NCBI RefSeq assembly: GCF_050389775.1
Contig: NZ_CP177144.1
Span: 3,162,001-3,226,000 of the forward strand
Direction of reading: 5' to 3'
Source of the DNA: Marinibacterium sp050389775
GTDB lineage: Bacteria > Pseudomonadota > Alphaproteobacteria > Rhodobacterales > Rhodobacteraceae
Length of the DNA: 64,000 nucleotides
Numbering within the stretch: position 1 is the stretch's first letter; every line of letters starts with the position of its first letter. Position numbers and translations under genes: made by a program. The notes beneath the pieces are model-generated. The model was not told the DNA's origin. It was given only the letters and a program-made list of their open reading frames with translations, and made no database searches. This document shows, piece after piece, positions 33,129 through 40,590 of this stretch.

Positions 33129-33908
33129 ATGATCCCAGAACGCCCCCATCCCCTGCCCGTTTGCCGTGTCGCCCGATGCCGCGCCGTCCGGTTCACCGTT
33201 GCCGGTCTTGCCGCGCTGGTGGCCCTGGGCGCGGGGACATCGGCCATGGCCCAGGAGGCGGGGCCGGACACCGGACAGGTCACCGAGCCGCCCGCGCAGG
33301 CCACCGCTGAAACCGAGCCCGACGCGCTGGCCGCCTGCATCACCGATCGCGACCGGCTGGCGCTGTTCACCACCGATCTCTCGGCCCGGCTGAGCGCAGC
33401 CCAGGATGCCTGCACCACCCGCATCGACACCGCGCTGGCCCCGGCGCAGGAAGCGATGACCCTCTGCCAGGCCGAGGTGGCCCAGCACCAGCGAACCAAC
33501 ATCACCCTGAACGACCGCCTGCTGGCCTGCGAGACCCGGCCGGCCGAAGACCCCGGGCGCATTGCCGAACTCGAAGCCGAGGTGGCCCGGCTGACCGAAC
33601 GGCTGAGCAATGCCGGGCTGGGCAGCGAGCCGGGTTATGGCTATGCCGGGGGCAGCGTGTGGTCGTCTTTCGTGGCCGGCGACGAGTTGGAACGGGTACA
33701 GGGTTCGCTGCCCCGGCTGGGCATCGATGCCTGCCCGGCCGCGCTGGACTGGCTGGCCGAGCGCGGCGGGGCCGACCGGCCGGTGCGCATCCAGCTCTGG
33801 GCCTGGCAGGACGACGACCCCCAGATCTGCCGGCGCAATGCCGATGGCACGACCGGGCTGGCCCCCGCCCGGCCGCAGGACGAAGCCCATGTGGTGATCT
33901 TCAGGTGA
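33129..33908 (+). CDS. Secreted coiled-coil protein with C-terminal globular domain
   Basis: 259 residues. Signal peptide ends GTSAMAQ. The middle (about 75-160) is a coiled coil with cysteines (IAELEAEVARLTERLSNAG is its end). The C-terminal 90 residues form a compact domain (IQLWAWQDDDPQICRR... VVIFR). In place and make-up it resembles a periplasmic adaptor for the transporter just upstream, but there is no membrane-fusion-protein signature. Gap to the transporter is 4 nt. Confidence 0.72.
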   Translation: MIPERPHPLPVCRVARCRAVRFTVAGLAALVALGAGTSAMAQEAGPDTGQVTEPPAQATAETEPDALAACITDRDRLALFTTDLSARLSAAQDACTTRIDTALAPAQEAMTLCQAEVAQHQRTNITLNDRLLACETRPAEDPGRIAELEAEVARLTERLSNAGLGSEPGYGYAGGSVWSSFVAGDELERVQGSLPRLGIDACPAALDWLAERGGADRPVRIQLWAWQDDDPQICRRNADGTTGLAPARPQDEAHVVIFR

Positions 33909-33909
33909 C

Positions 33910-36381
33910 ATGATGATGCGATTTCTCTCCCGCCAGATCCTTGCGCCGATTGTCGGCCTGGGCACCGTCCTGTCCCCCGACCGGCCCTTGCGCCGCGCCC
34001 TGTCTGCGCCGGGGCCGATGCCGCCCGTCACCGGGCGCCCGGCCCGTGCCCATGTCCGGCTGCTTGCCTCCGGCCTCGCCCTCACCATGGCCCTGTCGGC
34101 CCCGACCATCGCCCACGCCCAGGACAGCCTGCCGCGCTTTGATTGCCCGGCCCTGCTGAACGGCACGGCCACCGGCGATGCGGCCGAGAAGAAACGCCAG
34201 GGTCTGATCGGCGCGCCCCTGCGGCTGAGCTGGGAGGGCCGCCCGGCGCCGGCGCGCAAGGCCCCGGTCGTGCTGGTGCCCCTGCGCATGCCGTCCAACG
34301 GGGTGACGCCGCTGATTGCCCGGTCCGAACCGGTGGTCACCGAGGACGGCGTGATGAGCTGCACGCTGGTCGGCATGGCCTTCCGCCCGCAGCTGGAAGC
34401 CTCTGCGCCCTATGTCCTGGAAGACCTGCGCGGCGGCCCGCGTGCGGCGGAACTGCCGCTCTTGCTGGTTGCCCGCCATGACAGCGTGGCCGAGGCCAAC
34501 GCGGCCTTTTCGCAATGGGTCGAACGGGGCTTCGAGGTGCCGGTGCAATTTCCCGAACCGATCGAACGGCGCCGGGATGCGGGCGAAGGCGGCGGCACGA
34601 TCTACCAGACCTTCGGCGATCACACGGTGTTCCGTCCCCTGCCGCTGCTGGGCGGGGCATCGACGACCGAGGCCAGCGTGCTGGCCCTGAACCCCGACCG
34701 CGCGCCTTTGGATGCCCAGACCTTCCTGCGCATGGCCGGGCTGGACGATGCCCGGGTGATCCTGGCGTTGTGCGGCAGCGGCGATTGCGCCGATTTCCGC
34801 CAGGGCGCCCAGCCCGCCGGCCAGGTGACCGAGGCTCCGTTAGCGCCCGAGCCAGGTCCGGCCCTGCCGGAAGACATGCCCATGGCGGCCAAGAGTGCCA
34901 CCGAAGACACAGGCGCCAACGCCCCGGGCAACCCGGCCCTTACCTCGACGCCCGACGCCGCCCAAGCGCCCGACACCGCTGCCACCGCCCCGGAACCCGA
35001 CAGCGCACCGGTGACCAGCCCGCGTCCCGGTGACCGCACGGCCCCGCCGGACGGCAGCGGCAGTCCCGCCGCGCCCCTGCGGCTGACCTACCTGGGCACC
35101 GACGGGCGCGAGGAGGCCCTGCCCGACGCCCTCGCCCGCCGGCTGGATTGCGTGCTGGCGGCGCTGGGGGCCGATGTCTTTACCCGCGCGCCCGATTGCG
35201 CCGGTCCGGCCTTTGCCGCGCTGCGCGAGCGCCGGGCGCTGATCCGGCCGGTCGACGATGGCCATTGGCAGATCGTGGCCGGTGCCCGTGACCGGCCGCC
35301 CCGGGCCGTCATCGTGACCCTGCCCGCCGGCCAGACCGGCGCGGCCTGCAGGATGGACCTGGTCTATGACGGGCCCGACGGCGCCGAGCAGCGGCTGCCG
35401 CTGGACCCTGTGCCCGGCGCCGACCCGGCCCAGTTCACGGCCGTTCCCCAGGTGCCGGTGCCGGTGGTGGCCGGGCAGGCCCGGCTGCGTCTCGAGGTGT
35501 CGTCGGCCGCGGCCTGCGGCGCACCGGGGCGCGAGATTGCCATGCCCACCGAAGCCGTGCTGTCGGTGCCGCTGAGCGACGACCGGGCGGTGAACCGCGC
35601 GGTCCTGAACGTGGTGGCGATGGATGCGGGCGACCTGGACGTGGCGCTGGGGCTGGACGGCCCGGCCCGCCAGCAGCTGGGCGCACAGCTGATCGGCGCG
35701 GTCGAGGCGGCCCAGGCCCGGCTGGCCGCGCAATGGGGCGACAGGGGCTGGTCACTGTCATCGGTCGGGCTGGCCCGGCTGGACGAGACCGAGGGGCTGG
35801 TGCCCATCCTGGCCCTGCCGGCCGATGCCCTGCGCGGCGGGGCTGCCACGCGTTTTGCCACGATCCCGCCGGCCGCCCGGAGCGCCCTGGCCGAGATGCG
35901 CCCGCGGGTCACGCCGGAGACCCTGGCCGCCGCGCTGGCTCCGGCCCTGCGCGATGCGGCGGACCGTGGGGTGGGCGCGCTGTCGGTCAACCTGATCGCC
36001 CCGGTCACCCCGCGCACGGCCGTGGCCCTGGGGGATCCCTGCGCCGATCCGCGCCTGGCCAGCCTGTCGCGCGACCTGGCCGACATCGCCGGGCCCGACG
36101 GGCCGGAGGTGGCGCTGGCGGTCTATCCGCTGGTCCGGCTGCGCCCCGGCGATGCGCCAGACCTGGCCGGGCTCCAGCCCCTGGCCTTCGATCCCGACGC
36201 ACCCAGCCGGCCCGCCGGGCTGACCCGCTGCGCGGGCAGCGATGCCGCGCTGACGATCTATCCCTTCTTCATCGAACCCTGGCGCCCCGATGGCGACATC
36301 GCCGGGCGCTATGCCGCTGCGCTGGCTGACCGGCTGGCCCTGCACACGGCGGCGCAACTGACCGAGGACAAGGCCCGTTGA
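33910..36381 (+). CDS. Large secreted protein, unknown function
   Basis: 823 residues with a long N-terminal region and a signal-like segment near residue 50-70 (ASGLALTMALSAPTIAHAQ). The N-terminal domain (70-290) is followed by a low-complexity Pro/Ala/Thr linker (about 310-390) and then a second large domain of beta/alpha character. Cysteines are few and spread. No known domain is evident to me. An internal ATG nearer the signal peptide is a possible true start. It is coupled by a TTGA overlap to the VWA protein. Confidence 0.7.
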   Translation: MMMRFLSRQILAPIVGLGTVLSPDRPLRRALSAPGPMPPVTGRPARAHVRLLASGLALTMALSAPTIAHAQDSLPRFDCPALLNGTATGDAAEKKRQGLIGAPLRLSWEGRPAPARKAPVVLVPLRMPSNGVTPLIARSEPVVTEDGVMSCTLVGMAFRPQLEASAPYVLEDLRGGPRAAELPLLLVARHDSVAEANAAFSQWVERGFEVPVQFPEPIERRRDAGEGGGTIYQTFGDHTVFRPLPLLGGASTTEASVLALNPDRAPLDAQTFLRMAGLDDARVILALCGSGDCADFRQGAQPAGQVTEAPLAPEPGPALPEDMPMAAKSATEDTGANAPGNPALTSTPDAAQAPDTAATAPEPDSAPVTSPRPGDRTAPPDGSGSPAAPLRLTYLGTDGREEALPDALARRLDCVLAALGADVFTRAPDCAGPAFAALRERRALIRPVDDGHWQIVAGARDRPPRAVIVTLPAGQTGAACRMDLVYDGPDGAEQRLPLDPVPGADPAQFTAVPQVPVPVVAGQARLRLEVSSAAACGAPGREIAMPTEAVLSVPLSDDRAVNRAVLNVVAMDAGDLDVALGLDGPARQQLGAQLIGAVEAAQARLAAQWGDRGWSLSSVGLARLDETEGLVPILALPADALRGGAATRFATIPPAARSALAEMRPRVTPETLAAALAPALRDAADRGVGALSVNLIAPVTPRTAVALGDPCADPRLASLSRDLADIAGPDGPEVALAVYPLVRLRPGDAPDLAGLQPLAFDPDAPSRPAGLTRCAGSDAALTIYPFFIEPWRPDGDIAGRYAAALADRLALHTAAQLTEDKAR

Positions 36382-38957
36382 CCCAGCTTTCCCCGCCCCG
36401 TTTCCGCCCGCGATCCGACCGGCGCACCCGGTCCCGCCTGGCGGCCCTGCTCGTCGGCCTCTGCGCGGCCGGCCTCGCCGCCCTGCCCCTGCCGGCCCGG
36501 GCCCAGGGGCTGATCGACACCGGCCTGTTGCAGATCGGCGACCTGGCCGATTGCACCGACCTGGCCCGGCTGACCCGCGGCCGCGAGAGCGGCGGGCAAT
36601 GGCTGATCGGCCCGGATATCGAACTGTATGGCCTGCCCAATGCCCGCCGGCCGATTACCCGGCTGAACCAGAGTTTCGAACGGGTGTCCTGTTACGGCCA
36701 GGTCGGTGAAGGCGAGGCCGGCCGGGTCTTTGTGGCCACCGCCGGCGGGCTGTGCGGCTGGGTCACCCGGCGGGCCCTCCTGGATCTGCACCGCAGCGAA
36801 GAGCTCAGCCCCTTTGAACGCCAGGCCGAGGCCGTCTGCGAAACGCCCCGGGCGATGACCTTTGAAGATTTCTGCGCCAACCTGCCCACGCTGACCGCCT
36901 CGGCCGAGGCCGCCTGCCGGGGCGTGCCCCGGGGGCTGCGGGCCAAGGGCGTGCTGATGGGCTCGACCGAGGCCGCCCTGGCTGAGCCGCATCCGTTCAT
37001 GACTGCGCCCAGGGGCGGCACCGAACGGGCCGCGCGGCTGTTCTTTTCGGTGCTGGAAATCCATGACGTGGCGCCCGGCGAGCAGGGCCAGGTCATGGTG
37101 CTGACCGGCGATGGCGAAGGCCAGATGTTCGGCTGGATCGACCTCGAGGCGCTGGCGCTCTGGCCGACCCGGCTGGGCCTGTTCTATGACCCCGACGGGC
37201 GCGGCGCGATGTTCCAGCGCCTGCGCGACCTGGTGCGCAACTGGCGCGAAGGCCGGCCCGACCCCGATATCCTGGCCGGGCTGCCTCCGGCGCGGCTGGC
37301 CGATTACATCCACGGCGGTCTGCAATTGCTGAGCTATCCGATCATCCGCACGGTCGATCCCGCCCGCGATCCGCTGGCATCCGATCCGGGCGACACGCCC
37401 TATCACGAGGTCATCTTCCTGGGCCAGACCGGCACCGGATCGGCCTCGCAGCTGATGAGCCAGTCGGCCTTTGCCCGCCAGGTCGAGGCCCTGCAGCAGG
37501 TCAACGTGATGATCGTCGTCGACACGACCGAAAGCATGCGCCCCTACCTGCCGCTGATCCGCGACGGCATGGCCGATTTCATCCGCGATTACGGCCAGCG
37601 CAGCCTGGATGCGGCCAACCGCATTCCCGACCTGCGCCTGTCGGTCGTGGCCTATTCCGATTTCCTCGATCCCGCCCGCACCGGGCCCGACGATCCGATC
37701 CGCACCGCCGAGCTGATGCCGCCCACGCGGATCGGCCCGGGCTTTGACGTCTCGGGGCCGCTGGCCGGCATCACCGCTCACCCGGGGCTGGACGATCCGG
37801 TCGGCCTGCGCGAGGAAAGCGCGATCGAGGCGGTGACCCAGCTGGCCCGGGGGTTTGACACCGGCCCGGCCTGGTTCGAGGACGGCCCGCGCATCATCCT
37901 GCATATCGCCGATCACGGGTCGCGCGCCGGGGTGTCGACCGCCGCCGCGCTGGACCGGCTGGCCGGGCTGAACACCTATTACGTGCCGATTGCCATCGTG
38001 ACCGACGACAATGGCGATCCGGCGGCGACCATGGCCCGAGAGCGGTTCATGACCCAGGCCACCGACATGCTGGCCCCGCTGGTCCAGGGCACGGCCGGCC
38101 CGTCGGACGTGGCGCGGATCGATTTCCAGGATGCCCAGAGCCGCACGCCCGAAGTGGTGCGCGACCAGCTCGACCTGGTGCTGGCCGAGGTGGTCCAGGC
38201 CGTGACCTCGCTGCGCGGGCAGATCCTGGGCGACGAGCTGGCGCAAAGCTCGGCCATGGCCCAGGACCTGGCCGCCTCGCGGGTCATCCTGGACGAACGG
38301 CTGCTGGCCGATCGCGGGCTGGACCCGGATGCGGGCGAGCCCATCGTGCAGGCGGCCACAGGTTTCGCGCCGCTTTCCACGCGCGCCGACGGGCTGACGA
38401 CGCCCATCGACTGGACCTATACCGTGTCGCTCGAACCCGGCCAGGCCCGGTTCCTGCGCCAGAATTTCGAAGCCATGTGCGGGCTTGTCGGCTCGCCCGA
38501 ACAGCGCCGGTCGTTCCGCCAGCTGATCGTGCAGCTGGCCGAGGCCTTCTCGGGTGATACCGCCGACAGCAATGCCGATGTGCGCGCGATCCTGTCGGAC
38601 CTGCGCGCCCTGCCCGGGGCCGATGCCAGTTTCCTGGCGCAATCGCCCGACGTGCTGCTGGCGCGGGCCGACAGCACCGACCCGGCGATCATCGACGAGC
38701 TGCGGCGCGATGTCTGCTGGATCAGCTACCACCTGGGCAACATGGACGCGCGGATCTATGCCCGGCCCGACCAGCTGCAATGGACCGGCCGGGAATTCGC
38801 GCTGAAACCGGGCGAAGAGGTCATCCGCCGGCTCTACCGGTTCAAGCCGGTGGTCGGGGCCGAAACGGTCTACCTGCCGGGCTTTTTCTTTGTCCTGCCC
38901 TCGATCGTCGAAGACCAGGCCTCGTCGGATGCGCCCTGCGAGTTCTTCTGCAACTAG
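36378..38957 (+). CDS. Secreted von Willebrand factor A domain protein
   Basis: 859 residues, TTG start overlapping the previous stop. Signal peptide ends near LPARAQG. Residues 75-135 look like an SH3-type beta domain (QWLIGPDIELYGLPN... GLCGWVTRRAL). The VWA domain starts at about 375 with the metal site DTTESM (Asp382, Thr384, Ser386) and runs to about 570, including a later Asp in IADHGS. A helical region follows, and the C-terminus ends with two cysteines (APCEFFCN). VWA domains bind partner proteins through a metal ion; in the periplasm this could be the output or load of the machine. Last gene of the operon. Confidence 0.8.
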   Translation: MTQLSPPRFRPRSDRRTRSRLAALLVGLCAAGLAALPLPARAQGLIDTGLLQIGDLADCTDLARLTRGRESGGQWLIGPDIELYGLPNARRPITRLNQSFERVSCYGQVGEGEAGRVFVATAGGLCGWVTRRALLDLHRSEELSPFERQAEAVCETPRAMTFEDFCANLPTLTASAEAACRGVPRGLRAKGVLMGSTEAALAEPHPFMTAPRGGTERAARLFFSVLEIHDVAPGEQGQVMVLTGDGEGQMFGWIDLEALALWPTRLGLFYDPDGRGAMFQRLRDLVRNWREGRPDPDILAGLPPARLADYIHGGLQLLSYPIIRTVDPARDPLASDPGDTPYHEVIFLGQTGTGSASQLMSQSAFARQVEALQQVNVMIVVDTTESMRPYLPLIRDGMADFIRDYGQRSLDAANRIPDLRLSVVAYSDFLDPARTGPDDPIRTAELMPPTRIGPGFDVSGPLAGITAHPGLDDPVGLREESAIEAVTQLARGFDTGPAWFEDGPRIILHIADHGSRAGVSTAAALDRLAGLNTYYVPIAIVTDDNGDPAATMARERFMTQATDMLAPLVQGTAGPSDVARIDFQDAQSRTPEVVRDQLDLVLAEVVQAVTSLRGQILGDELAQSSAMAQDLAASRVILDERLLADRGLDPDAGEPIVQAATGFAPLSTRADGLTTPIDWTYTVSLEPGQARFLRQNFEAMCGLVGSPEQRRSFRQLIVQLAEAFSGDTADSNADVRAILSDLRALPGADASFLAQSPDVLLARADSTDPAIIDELRRDVCWISYHLGNMDARIYARPDQLQWTGREFALKPGEEVIRRLYRFKPVVGAETVYLPGFFFVLPSIVEDQASSDAPCEFFCN

Positions 38958-38963
38958 CGCCCG

Positions 38964-38985
38964 GGCCGGCAGCCCCCTGCCGGCC
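38964..38985. terminator. GC hairpin closing the envelope operon
   Basis: GGCCGGCAG and CTGCCGGCC form a perfect 9-bp stem with a CCCC loop, right after the VWA gene and before the 3' end of the convergent TadE-like gene. No T-tract follows, so it may be a weak or Rho-assisted end point serving both sides. Confidence 0.55.
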
Positions 38986-39014
38986 TGTCCCCGCCCGTCC
39001 TGGCCCTGCCCGGC

Positions 39015-39578
39015 CTAACCCTGCCAAGCCACGTTCTGCACGAAGCGCGGGCTGGTGAAGACGAAATTGTCCAGCTTCATCTCGCCCAGACCGACCTTGA
39101 AGACCGGCAGGTAGGTGTTGCGCGTCTCGACCAGGATCAGCCGTTCGGCATTGGACATGACGGGCAGCTTGGCGGAATGGTCCATGACATTGCCATCCGA
39201 CAGGATCTCGCCGCCGGCCCAGTCGCGTTCGGTCGACCAGTCGACGTAATAGCGGTCATCCGGCCCGCTCCAGCGCAGGACGCTGATGCGCAGGCCAGTG
39301 TCGGTGCCATTGGCGATCAGGAAGTCGAAGAGCGCATGCATGCTGTCGATATAGGTGTCGTCCACCGTCCCGGTTTCGCGCGACAGGATGTCCGAGACGG
39401 TATAGGCGGCCTTGAGGTTGATCGAACTCTGGCGGTAGCCGTCGAAATAGACATAGAGCGCCATGAAGGCCCAGAAGATCAGGGGCATCATGATGACAAA
39501 CTCGATGGTCACGCTGCCCCGGGTGTCGCGCCCGAAACGCCGGGCGGCCCGCTTTGCACTGCCGATCAGGGGCCCCAT
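39015..39578 (-). CDS. TadE/TadG-like pilus assembly protein
   Basis: About 187 residues. The N-terminus has the TadE pseudopilin-like pattern: a basic stretch (AKRAARRFGRDTRG), then GSVTIEFVIMMPLIFWAF leading a single membrane helix with a Glu early in it. The rest would be periplasmic. Such minor pseudopilins belong to Flp/Tad pili, but no other tad gene is in the window. The open frame continues upstream through a repeat array, which is probably not translated; no strong ribosome site marks 39578, and 39671 is an alternative. Confidence 0.75.
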   Translation of the reverse strand: MGPLIGSAKRAARRFGRDTRGSVTIEFVIMMPLIFWAFMALYVYFDGYRQSSINLKAAYTVSDILSRETGTVDDTYIDSMHALFDFLIANGTDTGLRISVLRWSGPDDRYYVDWSTERDWAGGEILSDGNVMDHSAKLPVMSNAERLILVETRNTYLPVFKVGLGEMKLDNFVFTSPRFVQNVAWQG

Positions 39579-39683
39579 GTGTCGGGCGATGCCGCGATCC
39601 GGGCGGGCAATGGCCTTGGGTGCGGCGCCGGTGCGCCGGGTGGCGCGCCCCGAGCGGAGGGTGCCGGCCATTGGATCTGTGAC

Positions 39684-39971
39684 GCCGTGCGCCCGCCCGC
39701 CAAGGTCACGCTGCGCAGCTCGCTTGGGACCGCGCCGCAACGCGCCCTCAAAGCCGCGCTGCACGCCGCCCGCAAGACACCGCAGCACTTCGACGTCGAC
39801 AGCGCCCTGGGCGTCGCGCTCAAGGTCGAAACGCGCGCCTCTCTCCAGACCACGTTGCACAGCGCCATCAAGGCAACATTGCGCACCGCCATCAAGGCCA
39901 CGTTGCACACCGCCCTCAAGGCCACGCTGCGCACCGCCCTCAAGACCGCGTTGCACAGCGCCATCAAGCGG
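39684..39971. repeat. 24-bp-period tandem array, twelve units
   Basis: Twelve consecutive 24-bp steps fit this interval. The last five (39852-39971) are well conserved around ACGTTGCACACCGCCCTCAA; the earlier ones are decayed. Because 24 is a multiple of three, several frames stay open. On the plus strand the units read as octapeptides of the form T-L-H/R-S/T-A-I/L-K-A with G or C in nearly every third codon position, which is more coding-like than the minus strand, yet no convincing start and no homologous protein are visible. Confidence 0.8.
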
Positions 39972-40470
39972 CCCCGCCGGGGCGGTCGCTGCATCGTGCG
40001 GTCTGGTCCGGGGCCCGCAGGACTCTTGTGTCGGGTCTGGCTGGATGAAACGCGCCATGCCGAAGTCTCCGAAGACCAAAGGCATGACAACATCGCCGCG
40101 CCGGTCGCCCAAAGCGACCCCGCCAGCGCCATACCTTCGGCGCGCCCCCGGCAGGAATATGGCGGAACCCGGGCAGAATGTGGCGGCAAATCCGCGAAAC
40201 CGGCTAACTTTCCGTAAATTCCCGCGCGGCCATGGAGGGTCTGCCGGATGCGGGGCGGATTGTTTCCAAAAGTGATGACGATCCGGTGGTCAAAGGGCAC
40301 CGGGACTCATGGCGACGCCGTGGCAGCCGCTGATGATCCCCTTGCCGGAACTATCCCCCGGGAACTGGCCGCAGCGCCCCGGTGCAAACCCACCCCGGCC
40401 AGGCGCGTGCCCCCTGACACTGCCCATTCTCAAGCCGCGCGTGGCGGCCATCGGTAGGCAGGGCCCGCCA
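39972..40470. other. Rest of the gap between TadE-like gene and protease gene
   Basis: No believable gene. A short degenerate repeat, GGCAGGAATATGGCGGAA and GGGCAGAATGTGGCGGCAA, lies near 40150-40190. The composition loosens (more A/T) near 40200 and again before the protease promoter. Confidence 0.4.
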
Positions 40471-40499
40471 TTGACAGAATCGTGTTCTCGCTGACAATC
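40471..40499 (+). promoter_or_regulatory. Sigma-70-like promoter for the protease gene
   Basis: TTGACA (40471-40476), a 17-nt spacer and ACAATC (40494-40499); a 16-nt spacing to GACAAT also fits. It lies about 90 bp ahead of the protease start and is the best consensus -35 element in the window. Confidence 0.55.
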
Positions 40500-40590
40500 T
40501 CCCGCCCAGATTGTGCCTTCTGCCGTGTTGGACCTGACCAGAAAACTCACCGATGCGGCGCTTGGAATTCCGTTGTTTGAGGATTTTACC

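Noticed and set aside
36309..38780. Long minus-strand frame opposite the VWA gene
   Set aside because: Mirror of a gene with signal peptide and metal site; no domain of its own.
39177..40217. Plus-strand frame spanning the TadE-like gene and the 24-bp array
   Set aside because: No start signal near the array, and the first 400 bp are antisense to a recognisable TadE-like gene; kept only as a question under the repeat finding.
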